Assembly: GCF_009730915.1 (NCBI RefSeq)
Contig: NW_024087163.1
Coordinates: 1-64,000 of the forward strand
Direction: 5' to 3'
DNA length: 64,000 nt
Source: Dioscorea cayenensis subsp. rotundata
Lineage: Eukaryota > Streptophyta > Magnoliopsida > Dioscoreales > Dioscoreaceae
Part shown: piece by piece, positions 1 to 11,094 of the stretch
Numbering within the stretch: position 1 is the first letter of the stretch
Layout: each line of letters starts with the position of its first letter
The notes under the pieces: model-generated
Told to the model about the DNA's origin: nothing
Database searches by the model: none
The model's input: the letters and a program-made list of their open reading frames with translations, nothing else
Position numbers and translations under genes: made by a program

Positions 1-1065
1 ATATATAAATTAAGTTATATTTACAAGAGAGAGAGAGACAGACAGAGACAGAGAAAAGAAAGATTAATTAATAAGATAATAACTACTCACTTTCTTTGTG
101 TTAATTAATTAAGAGAGTTCATATATCCTAATCCAAATTCGTTTTGGGTCAACCATATATAATATACTAGCATAAAGTTCATGTCATATATATATATATA
201 TATATAAGAATGAGCTCAAATATGTTAAACATTAATTAACTTCAGTCCTTCATTCACTTATATTTGCTTCACTTTGTATTAATAAATATGAAAACAAAAG
301 GAAGTTATTAGGTGAACACAAAAATATAAATGAATGTGAGTGAATTGCACTAAGGAGCTAGCAAACATATATGAAACATAATCAAAGTTCCATTGAATAA
401 CAAACAAAACAACATAAGAAGAAAGAGAATGAAAGAGTGCAAGCAAGAAGAAGAAAGGCAAGGACAAAAGGAAGTATATGAGGTTTGAGTGAGGTCAAGT
501 AAGTGTGGAGCCGTAAGTCATGCTGGTCACCTTTGTCTGGGACAACATACTGATCCTCTTGTGTGGTTGATATGACTTCTCAAAAGCCTCTTGTTGACTA
601 CTCCCTCTCTCTCTCTCACACACACACACTCTCTCTCAGTCTCACTCACTCATTCTGTAGTTTCTCTCTCTGTCTCTCTAGCTATAGCTATAAGTACTCC
701 ATGCAATAACTATATATATGTATATATAAATTGCTCAAAATGTATATATGTATGTATAAGTACTAATGTACGTACAGAAAAAGTAGGATGAAAGAAGCTT
801 ATCATTGGATTTGAAAATGTGATGGTATAGGTTCCATCTATCTATCATTCATCAAGAAAGAAGAAGAACAAGTAGCTAGGCACTAAATGGGATCCCAAAG
901 CACAAAGCACTAGAAAAAGCTGACGTTGTTGCAGAGCTTGAAAAGCCTAGCCAACTGCATATTTGCAAGGAATTATGCTTGTGGGCATTGCCTTGCAGGT
1001 CTGCTGCTACTTCTCTCTTTATTTATGATTTGGACTTTGGAGACTAGTGTGAGTTCTAGAGAGAG

Positions 1066-1099
<34 letters not shown>

Positions 1100-1620
1100 G
1101 ATGGAACTCTAACTAGGGTTTGAGTATCTGAAAGGACTGCTTACGTTCTCTAAAGCTTCAGTATTAGATCTCATTCTCTCTCTATATATATATGTCTCAG
1201 AGCATGAAAATGAAGGTGAGAGATGATGCATGGGACCTTTTCATCTTTGCTTATAAAGTGTTCTACATATATATATATATATCAAGGTTAATTTAATAAC
1301 TATCCTTATCTCTTCTTTTCAGTAAAGGGTGTAGTTATAAGACAAGGTTTGAATATTGTAAAATATATGAAACCCTAAAAGGCTGGAAACAGATCAATAT
1401 ATATATATATATATATATTTCCAAATAAAGATGTTTATTAGATTGTTCTTTTATGAGTTTATCACACGGAGTTGAAGATCTGAAGTAACATGCATGTCTC
1501 AACAAAGTTTAGTTAGGTTTTAGCTAGTGAAAACAGAAATAGTTAGGTCATAATTAACCATGAAGAACCCTAACACTTGATATATATATATATATATATA
1601 ATAAATCACCACATCTAGCA
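1..1620. other. AT-rich intergenic DNA with TA microsatellites
   Basis: I see no gene here. The stretch is AT-rich with several short (TA)n runs (about 184-206, 1069-1096, 1397-1419 and 1580-1600) and a CT/CA-rich low-complexity patch near 600-690. Short open frames over these runs are repeat translations without domain features. It is the far 3' flank of the WIP gene on the opposite strand. Confidence 0.6.
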
Positions 1621-1689
1621 ATAATGCTAAACAATCACTTGAAGACAAAGAAAGAAGAAAGAAGTATCCATTTACAGGAGATATGTTCT

Positions 1690-2460
1690 CAAAGTAGACA
1701 AAAAGGAGAAACAAAGAAGAACTCTCAATGTCAAGCTAACAGTTGATTGCAAAGATAGAAGAAAAAAGTCTTCATTTAAAATTAAAGAGATGTTCTCATT
1801 ACTTATATTGATCATGTATCCATGTCCTGATATATACTCAAACACAAGAAAAGGAAAAAAAGAAGGAAGAATTCTCAAAGTTAAGAAAATAATTCTTCAT
1901 TTACAAGAGAATGCAAACTCTTTATACTGATCGTGTGTCATGTCTGATATATATACTCAAACACAAAAAGGAGAAATAAAGAAGAAATCTCAATGTTAAG
2001 CAAAGAGATGAAGACAAAGACATGAGAAAGAAAAGCTAGCCTTCATTTGCAAGAGATATATATTTTCTTTGTTCTTATTTTAATCTTGTACACATGTGTA
2101 CATGATTGATATACAAATACAAAAAGGAGAAATAAAGAAGAACTCTCAATCTTAAGCAAAGAGTTGAAGACAAATTAAGGCATGAGGAAAGAAAACCTAA
2201 AAAAAGCTAGCCTTAATTTATTTACAAGATATATTTCTTAGATCTTATGTTAAACTTGTATCCATGTTTAATACTCAAACACAAAAAGGAGAAATAAAGA
2301 GAGGAATTCTTAATATTGAGCAAAGAGTCGAAGATAAAAATTAAGACAGAAGAAAGAAGCCTTCATTTACAAGAGAAGTTCTTAGTTCTTATATTGATCT
2401 TGTATCCATGCATGTCTGATACTCAAAAACACAAAAAGGAGAAACAAAAGAAGAAGTAGA
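1690..2460. repeat. Degenerate tandem array 3' of the WIP gene
   Basis: A unit of roughly 120-165 bp recurs five to six times. Each unit has an AAAAAGGAGAAA-type core (near 1700, 1845, 1964, 2120, 2284 and 2434), followed by AAAGAAGAA-CTCAAT, then CTTCATTTACAAGAGA, and a TTATATTGATCATGTATCCATG-like tail. Copies are diverged and differ in length. The array lies just downstream of the WIP stop codon, so part of it may be transcribed as 3' UTR or serve as a polyadenylation region. Confidence 0.75.
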
Positions 2461-2541
2461 AGAACACTAGAGAAATTTCATACTAATTATGAGAGCTAGT
2501 GTTGCACTCTTCATATGATTCCATCTCTTGCTTAGTACCTC

Positions 2542-4086
2542 TCAATGAGATGCATTGGCGCAATCTTGTTCGATCTCCGATGATGGCTCATCTTCTTCTT
2601 CAAAGACGTCAATGCCATATGCTGCATGGCCATGGCCAAAAGCTTTGATGTGATCCTTGAGTGATCTCTTGTGCTTGAAATCAGACCCACAAATGCAGTA
2701 CCAGAGCTTGCCACAATTCTTCTCATGAGTTCTCCAATCTCCTCTAACAGCAAAAGCTTTGCCGCATTTCCGGCACATAAATGGCTTTATACCATGCTTT
2801 CTCTTGTAATGTGTTTGCAAGGTTCTGAAATCCTTCAGAGGTTTTGATCTTGGATGATCAATGTTGTTTCGGCAACCAGGAGAACAACAGTAACAAGGAA
2901 GTCTCAGCATTGCTGTTGGTTGAATTCCTCTTAAGGACTCTGGCCCTTTTCTATATTGTGATCCATGTCCCCACATATGCATCTAAGAATTTTATACATT
3001 CAGAACAAAAGTTAGGAAAAATATAATGATCACCATTAATGGCATTCATCAAGAAAATTCAATGAAAAAAAAAAAGAGCTTGAATAGTTTTTGCAAGCAG
3101 ACACATGAGTGATGATGGAATCCAAGTAAGATAAAGTTAGCATTGTTGTTTCTTTTAGACAATAAGGTAACTTCTCTAGTATGATCAGTAGAAAAGAGAG
3201 TTCATAGAGAGAAAAAGAAGAAGAAAATAAAAAAAGAAAAGAAATAAAAGAATCATCCGAGGCAAGAGTGAAAGAAGCTGCAAAAAAAAGGCTTCTGTAT
3301 CTGCATCATAAAACCAGAAGGTCCAAAAGTACAAAAAAAAGCACAAAGAACATTGCCTCTGTCTAGTTCAATCAAATAAAAGACTAGATCAGGTACACAT
3401 GTTCTCAGGCTATAACCATGCACACAGCTCAAACCATATCTCATCAAATTCAGAATCCAAATCAAGTTCATCATTAAGAGAGAAAAAAAGGGAAATTAAA
3501 GAACCTGCATGTTGTTGTATCTGTTGAAAGTCTTGAAGCAAACTGGGCAAGAGAACTGGGTGGGGCCAATGAGGATCTGAGCAGGAGTAGGGATCCAATA
3601 CTGACCCTTGTTGAGTTTCCCAATAGCACTGGTAGGATACCCTAATGGAACCACATCATCACCACCACCACCACCATCCTCACCATCCTTATCTCCATGA
3701 TCTTGTTCTTCTTCTTCTTCTTGAGTGGAAACACATGAAACCCTAGAAAGGAGATCAGTTGCTGTGGGACTTGGCAGGCCTATATGGAGAGCCACTGTAA
3801 CACTTTCATCTTCATCCTCATCACACAAGGCCTTGTTCTTGTTCCCATCTTCATGAAAAGGTAAACAAGGTTCTGAAGTGTTGTTGCTGTTGTTGTTGTT
3901 GTCTTTGGGGCTGAGGCTTAGGAGAGGGAGGGCTTCTCTTAGTGGAGGGGAAGGTGGAGGGCTTTGGGTTGTGTTATTAGGGTTGTAGGAGGGAGTATTA
4001 GTTGGAAAAAAAGATGATGAGCTTGAAGAGTAGGGATGGTAGTAGTTGTAGTATCCTTTGAAGAAGTTGCTGTAAGGGTCTGCCAT
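2542..4086 (-). CDS. WIP-domain C2H2 zinc-finger transcription factor
   Basis: Two exons, 4086-3505 and 2982-2542, encode 340 aa. The donor (CAG|GT at 3505/3504) and acceptor (AG at 2984-2983) join Q194 to M195 in phase 0 inside the first zinc finger. The N-terminal half is low complexity: MADPYSNFF start, Ser and Pro runs, a [14 protein letters not shown] block at about 48-60, a [10 protein letters not shown] block and an acidic patch. The C-terminal half is the WIP domain with four fingers: C180/C183/H196/H200; C227/C231/H252/H257; C264/C267/H280/C284 (C2HC); and C290/C292/H305 with later His. WIP proteins are plant-specific nuclear regulators of organ and tissue fate; relatives include TT1/WIP1, NTT/WIP2 and melon CmWIP1. 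The N-terminus looks most like the WIP2/4/5 side, so no symbol is given. The Leu-rich block could act as an EAR-like repression motif (inference). The gene looks intact. Confidence 0.93.
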
Positions 4087-4420
4087 GCTTGTTTCTTTGT
4101 GAAAGGAGAGGAAGATAGGAATATAGATGGGGGATACTATTATAGAAAGATATAGAGAGAACTAAAGAGTGAAAGGAGAAAGAGAGAGAGAGGGAGGGAG
4201 AGAGAAACAGTGAAAATGATCATCCCATCAAAGGATAATAAAGCATAAAGATATAAGAAAAAGTAGGAGAGAGAGAGAGAGAGAAGGAGGGGAGAGAATA
4301 CAAGAGAGTGAAAGAAGGGAATACATCATGCACACAAAAGAGAAAAAGGAAAAGTTTGGTGCATGGGAAAAGAAGTGAGAAAAGGAAATTTTGGAGTGAA
4401 GGAGGAAGAGTAGAACAAAT
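4087..4420 (-). promoter_or_regulatory. Putative 5' leader/promoter of the WIP gene, GA-rich
   Basis: Immediately upstream of the WIP start the plus strand is strongly purine-rich, with GAGAGA runs near 4179-4203 and 4267-4285, so the transcript or promoter strand is CT-rich. Such (GA/CT)n tracts are common in plant 5' leaders and are known binding sites for BPC-type GAGA factors. No clear TATA box or transcription start could be fixed. The open frames read through this tract are low-complexity artefacts. Confidence 0.4.
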
Positions 4421-7007
4421 GAAACACAAAATGCAAGTCATCTTGGGAGTTGGGAGAACAAGAACAAGTGGAATGGGAAGTGTGGCAGTAAAACTATACA
4501 AAGCATGTCAAATGGGAGGTTTGTTTGTTTGTTTTTCTTAGTGTTTATTTATTGCATGAATGCACCATTCAACCATGTATTAAAGAAGTGGGAGAGAAGG
4601 ACAAAGAGAAAAACAGAGACAGTGTGCATGACTAGGGCTTGATGCTGTCTCCTACTCAATTAGTGACTTTAGAGGGAGGAAGTTTAACTTGGGATGGGGA
4701 ACAAGCTCTCTATATCCCAGCATTTGCTTAGGATGATGAGCCCTTGTGTTGCCTTTTCTAATTGGCCAATTAATTAAACCTTTTAACCCTTTGTGTTTTC
4801 TTTTTTTAACTAATTAACTCACTCTTCTGTCTCTTAAAAAATAGTTTTAAGTATGAAAAAGCCCTTTATTTTTTAAACGAAACATAAGAAGAAAAACTTT
4901 GTTAATTGTTAAGTGTGGTACTTCAACTGTTATAAAAAATAGTTAAAATGTTGTATAGCAATTCAATTATTATATTTAACATTTTAAATGAGATATGTGA
5001 CTGTTTATTTAGTTAAAAAATTAAAGAGGTTTGCTAGATTTTCATTTGACATCAAGTGAGTTTTTTTTTTTTATTATTTATTAAAGAGATATATGTAAGG
5101 TTATTGTAGATTTGATAGAAAAAATTTATGATCTTTTTATGCTTATCTCTTTTTATAAAGAAGGTAGGATGATTAATATCTATTTAAACGATTTAGAGAT
5201 TTAATGAAGTGACAATGGTGATGACAATGAAGTGCTAGTCTTTATTAATTAATTATAACTCCTGAACCTTAGATCCTACTAGGATTTAAGGGAATAATGC
5301 AAATTAATTAAACAAATTGATTAAACATATAAGTTAATTCAAGTACTATTTAATATTGATTTGAGGAATCAATGTGAAGTTAGAATTACATATACATATA
5401 CTTATATAAATAAATAATCAAATATGGTAGTGTTTGATGCTTGTTTATGGATCTCAATGATGAAAACATAGACATCATCCTTCTTTTATGGCAATATGAT
5501 GCATAGACATGGCCCATTCATCAGCTGGATGTATGAATAATTTTTGGTTGCTTGCAAGACTTTAAAAGCCTTGGTGGGCTCCAATACACAGTTTTTAAGT
5601 TTGTCATGCTTGTGGTTGCATTTTATTTTTAATAATACACAAATAATAATAATTCAAGAAGAAAAAAAAAAAATCTTTCCATTGTCTAATTTGAAGAGAA
5701 AGAAGTTATTAAATTCAATCTCAATCATCAATAATTCGTACGTAGTTGTCACCTTAAATTAACTCTTTTTTTTGTTTTAAATCCTTAATTTTTACTTATT
5801 CATGTGATCAAATTTATCAGTGAGAGGTTTTTGTATGTCAAATTTAGACTCTACTTGTTTATAATTATTACAATAATTAGCTTTTGATTGTAATAATCAA
5901 ATTTATCAAGAAGAGTTTTTGGTTTTAGGATTGGTGTTTAGGTAAATTGTCAAAACTTATTCAAACTTCAATTAGGAGCATGCACATTGCGGCTAGACAT
6001 TGTAAACTCTTGACTTTAGATTTCAATTTTATTTTCATTTTTCTAATTTCGCATAGGATTTTAGAACAAAATATTATCAAACATAAGCTTAGAATTACTT
6101 GTAATTAACGCTATTTCTAAATATTTAAAAAATAAAAAATTAATTAATTAATTAATTAATTCTTTATTTCATCACTCTAAGTGATGCTCCTAGCTAGTAG
6201 CTTTTATTATGATGAAAAGAACCTTTGAAAAGGTTTATTAGAGTGCGTATTGTGGTTATAACCTCCTTCTTTTAGTGTTTTGATCTTATTGGAGTCACTT
6301 TATCTTGGTGATTTGCTTTTTGAGTTTGATGCTTTATTAATAAATCATTGAGATTGTGGATTCCTACGTACTAAATTGTTGTAAAAAGTAATTGAGTACT
6401 TGTATATATAAAGTTTATATAAGTATTTTCACTGTTTAAACTAAATTTTTATTTATGCTCAATAATTAGCTTTAGCTTTGTTAATTAAAAACACATTTGT
6501 AAGTGTCGGTGTTAAAGCTAAAGAGCCGAAAATGTTTTATGATGAAGTAATCGTATCTTAAAAAGAAAAAATTAAATCAGATCTTAGTTGAAATCTTAAA
6601 ATTTATGAAGAATTAATAATGAGAAAATTTCAAATGCATAACAAGGGAGTATTATTAAAGATGCGAATACTCAATAAGTCTACCATTGTTGTAAAACGTA
6701 ATTTTCATTTGTTAAACTAACTATAGTACTGTAATACTATGCATAACACGTTAATTCAACTAATGAATTAGAGAAATTTGTTTGAGATCGGGTGATGCCT
6801 TCTTAATTTGATGGATGATCTCGTCAAATGACCCTTGTTTTTCTAAGTACTAACCTTCATTGGTTATCTTATTTTTTATAATTTTTGGTTGGTTATTATT
6901 CTTGTTTTTTTTTATAATTTAGTACTTGGTATACTTTTCATGAAAGTCAGGAAGCTTTTGGTTCTTTTAATAAAAAAGTTGAAAGTTATAGCATAGAAAA
7001 ATTGATA

Positions 7008-7062
<55 letters not shown>

Positions 7063-7426
7063 AGATTTCGATGCAGCATCGTTAAAATAAAAGTAACATA
7101 TGCATATATATTATGTTTGTCAAATACACTATCTATTAAAGATAATGTGTTCTCATAAAAAAAATTATACAAATTATACACTAGTTATCTAAGCAAGATC
7201 ATCCATAATTTATTCAAGTATTCTCTCTATTCCATACAAATTATATATCTTCACATTGGCTTAGACTCATTAATAATCACTATATATATATATATATAAA
7301 ACACTTCATACTTCACATGGCTACAAATATATATATATATATATACATGATCATGAAACCTAAATTAAACTAACATAAATAGTGAGTTTCCTTGTTAATA
7401 TACAAACATATATAAAGAGGAGGATC

Positions 7427-7457
<31 letters not shown>

Positions 7458-8716
7458 AAGAAGAAGAAGATGTGGTTTATCCGGGTTTCATGGGCAAATA
7501 AAAGAAGAAGATGAAGCCACGGAGGTTTTAGTGAAGGTGCAAAGGAGAGACAAAGAGAACCCACGAATGAGAGTGATAAGTGGGTGGTGTTAGAAATAAG
7601 CAAGGCAGAGTTCCATCATCCCCAAAACAAGCACTGCAAAAAGTGATTGTGATATTTCATTGGCAACAACAGTTCACTTGTTCTCTTGGCCATTGAATTG
7701 CATGTGTTCTCTGTAGGGCTCTCATGTCCTTCCCTTCAAACAAGGTTCAAGGCATACATATAAACAAGCTATATATCTTTACATATCTACAGTGTTCTTA
7801 TTCAATGCTGTGGTTGTTTATTTGACAAGAGACAGAAAAGAACTAGTGAACCAGGTCCTGATAATAAATGGGTTGGAGATGGAGACATGGAAGCAAATGC
7901 ATGTGTGAGTGATGAGGTATAGTAACAAGTACACAATATACAGACACTGCATTGTGGTGTTAATTTATTAGGATGACAGAGAGGGAATGCATTGTTGTTT
8001 TGTGGATAGGACATTTGAGAGGGAAAAAAGGATACTTGCTTGTGTTAATTAGGGGTTTTCCACATGTATTTATGTAAGAAAGTGATGGATGTTTTCTTGA
8101 AGACATTAATATATATATATATATTAATTAAGGTTTTCCACATGTACTTATGTAAGAGAGAGATAGATGTTTTTTTTAAATGATAGTAATATATTAATTA
8201 GGATTTTCTTAGATGGATGTTGCGTTAAAAGACATTAATATGTTAATTAGGGTACTTATGGGATATATGTATATCTACACATATATATCTATCTATTAAA
8301 ATTTATGTAGCTAATAGGAGTGTGGTATAATTAGAAAAATCCACACACATTTTTAATATATGGCTTGGCTATTTTGTAAAAAAAAAGTTTGAGATGCAAT
8401 GTAATGTTGTGATATGAGTTTTTTTTTGTTATTTATTTATTTATTTTACATTTAAATATATAGTAATTCTTGGGAATCTTTTTTATGTGTTGCGCTTGCT
8501 TTGTGTTAATATTTATTGTTATTTAACTAATTTTAAAGGTATTTAATATAATTCTTATATTCGTGAATGCCAAAACTATTACTTGACAACTTCATCATTA
8601 TCTCATAAAGTGTTTTGAAAACTGACTCTAAACAATTAATGATGAAAATAAATTCAAGGACAAAATATAAATGGCATACTATATATTATAAAATATATAT
8701 AGTAATAAAAATAAGA
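4421..8716. other. Intergenic AT-rich region, no gene recognised
   Basis: No convincing coding region is visible on either strand. Contents are AT-rich single-copy-looking DNA, a (TTAA)n patch near 6139-6160, an (AT)n run at about 7010-7059, and a GAA microsatellite at about 7430-7470. The stretch 7480-8040 is less AT-rich and lacks obvious repeats; it could hold a noncoding transcript, but I recognise nothing specific in it. Confidence 0.5.
7430..7470. repeat. (GAA)n microsatellite
   Basis: An uninterrupted AGAAGAAGA run. It creates a minus-strand open frame with a poly-Phe tract that should not be taken as a gene. Confidence 0.9.
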
Positions 8717-8976
8717 TAGAATACCTTATTTAGTCCTTTTAATATTGTCAGTCTGTCTTTTTGGTTTCTCTAATATAATTTGTTCCGATGAGGTCCCTGT
8801 ATTTTAATTTTTGAAAAATATAAGTTCTTATAAGGACCTCCTAGAGATAAATTATATTAGAGAGAAGGATTTATATTAGAGAGATCAAATTATATTAGGA
8901 GGTCTAGGGACAAATTATATTAGAGAGATCAAAGTGACAGACTGACTATATTAGAGAAACTAAATAAGGTATTCTA
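8717..8976. mobile_element. Fold-back MITE
   Basis: The first part (TAGAATACCTTATTTAGT at 8717, then a GTCAGTCTGTC block and TCTCTAATATAATTT) recurs as its reverse complement ending ACTAAATAAGGTATTCTA at 8976. The arms fill nearly all of the 260 bp, with internal repeats of AAATTATATTAGAGAGA. This is the shape of a non-autonomous fold-back element. I could not define a target-site duplication, so the superfamily stays open. Confidence 0.75.
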
Positions 8977-8988
8977 CCTAAAAACAAA

Positions 8989-9142
8989 CATCAAGAATGC
9001 ATGGATAAATTAATGGACTTTTATCTACTAATTTGATATTAAACCAGAGTATTCCATTAATGCAGCATCAAGAATGCATGGATAAATTAATGGACTTTTA
9101 TCTACTAATTTGATATTAAACCAGAGTATTCCATTAATGTAG
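8989..9142. repeat. 77-bp tandem duplication
   Basis: Two almost identical 77-bp units (8989-9065 and 9066-9142), each beginning CATCAAGAATGCATGG and ending near CCATTAATG. The only difference I see is close to the unit end (TGCAG versus TGTAG). The high identity implies a recent duplication or slippage event directly beside the MITE. Confidence 0.9.
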
Positions 9143-11094
9143 CATCAATCATTTCTTAGAAAATCTTGATATAAAAGAATATAGTTGTTTACATATGACC
9201 AAAATAACTCATCTAGTGATCAAATGAATAAATTATTACTCCATAACAAAAAGAAAATAAAGTATCTTGAAAGTATCACTTAATTCTACTTTTGTTTGTG
9301 GGGATCACCTCACTTTTTTTTAGGGTGTATATTTCTTTTCTAGGGTGTATATGTTGATAAAATTAATTGAAAAGATTGAAGCTTTCCTTGTTATTTATTT
9401 CCATTCCTCTCCAAAATGGAAAACAGTGTCTTTTAATATATTATGATAAGTGCTATCCTCATTTATTATTCTTTCTCTCCTCTTTCCTTTTTTTCTTCTT
9501 TACAAACAAAGTGGCCATATATATAAATATGACTAGCTTTTCTTATCTTGGTTTTGACACTCTTTTCTTTATATCTAATGCATCTTTCGGATATATTTCA
9601 AATCAAATTTTTATTGACTTGATCCCTATATTCTCTAAAGAGAATGTTACCTTGAAAATTCTCCTAAATTGTGCCTTAATTACCTATCTAAACTAAATAT
9701 ATTCTTTATGTGGTTAATTGTTTAACAAATGTGTTTTTTTTATTATTTCATATCTAAAGTTTGTTTTAAAAGCTTCTTAAAGTAAAGAAAGAGTTTTTTT
9801 TTAATGCTATCAAAATAAACATATGACTATTTCCATAAAACTTAAGTCATATATTTTAGTTTTACATTAATTTAGGATTTACATGCTTAATAGTGTTATG
9901 AAAAAGATTTAATATGATATTTTTTTTTTTGGTATATTGAATAACTAGAGAGTATCTTATGGCCCTGTTTGATTGATGCTTTTACAAATATTTTTTATTT
10001 TTAAAAATAAATTAAAAAAATTGTTTATAACGTGTTTTTCCTTAAGTGTTTTAAGTAATAAAAATAAAAAATTGTTTTTAAACATAAAGATTTTAAATTT
10101 GAGAACAACTTTTACATATTTCCTAAATTTTTGTTTCTCTTGTTTTTTTTAAAAATTTTTTTTTAATCTTTTTTAACATAGGCTTTTGGATCGACGTAAG
10201 CCGCCACTTCCACAGAACTATGAACGTTGGTTCTCAAAATTGAGGCACTGTTCATCTTGATGGTAGGTGAGCATTGATGATTGTTTGTTTCCATGAGTTT
10301 TTCTCTTTTTTTATGGATTGGTGTATGATTTTAACTTGGGAGAGATGAGTTTTGATTTGAATGTTAATGTTTGAGAGGGTTAACATAGAATAGGGTCGAT
10401 GTTATGGATCATTGTATCGTTTTGAGTGATTTTTTTAACCTATTTTTATTTTTATTTTTTCAAATGAGTATTGTTTGTTTTTTTTTTTAGATTTATTTTT
10501 AAAACATCTTCATTGAAACATGTTTTCTTTATTTTTTTTTATGTATTAATTTTCAAAACTTGTTGAAAAATGGTTGAGTATGCATATTTTGTTGTTACCA
10601 ATTTGAACACTTAGCATGTATATTTGAAAAAATTTATCTCAATATTTGGTACTTAGTTTATGACTTTTGTGTATTCAAAGCATACATGGAGCGTACGGAG
10701 GTCGAGGGAGCTATTTAAGGCATTTTTTAAGCAAATTTATCAAGTTCAGAGATTTTTTAAAGAGCCACACAGGTGACCACACGCTTATAAGCCTAAAAGT
10801 GTAACCCTTCGATAGTAGAATTAAAGAAGAAATCATTATCTACCACAGGACAAGATTGTGGTTAGGTCTTAATGTAGTAAGCCTAATTTGAGAGACACAC
10901 GAGCATTCTAATGGTCGTGTGACTTTTCAAAGTACTCATGTGACTTGGGAATCTTTGAATCTAAGCCCTCACTTTATTGATCATACTTTATGACTAGCCT
11001 GTTATAAATAGGCAATCATTAGGATTTGGAAGAGAGTTATTTGGGTTAAAGGCGATTGATCATACTTTATTGAAGATACCTTTCTGGTGGTGAG
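9143..11094. other. Intergenic DNA, possible old retroelement debris
   Basis: No gene is supported. The first kilobase is AT-rich with poly-T runs. From about 10680 to 11094 the text becomes less AT-rich and resembles plant Gypsy LTR sequence (for example CACACGAGCATTCTAATGG and GTTATAAATAGG), but I cannot define ends, so it is only suspected retroelement DNA. Confidence 0.4.

Noticed and set aside
480..640. Less AT-rich patch (GTCATGCTGGTCACCTTTG) as a possible small RNA gene
   Set aside because: No hairpin, known microRNA sequence or promoter could be recognised by eye.
7370..8014. Minus-strand open frames next to the GAA tract (poly-Phe) and at 8014-7802
   Set aside because: One is a microsatellite translation; the other has no domain, signal or supporting gene structure.
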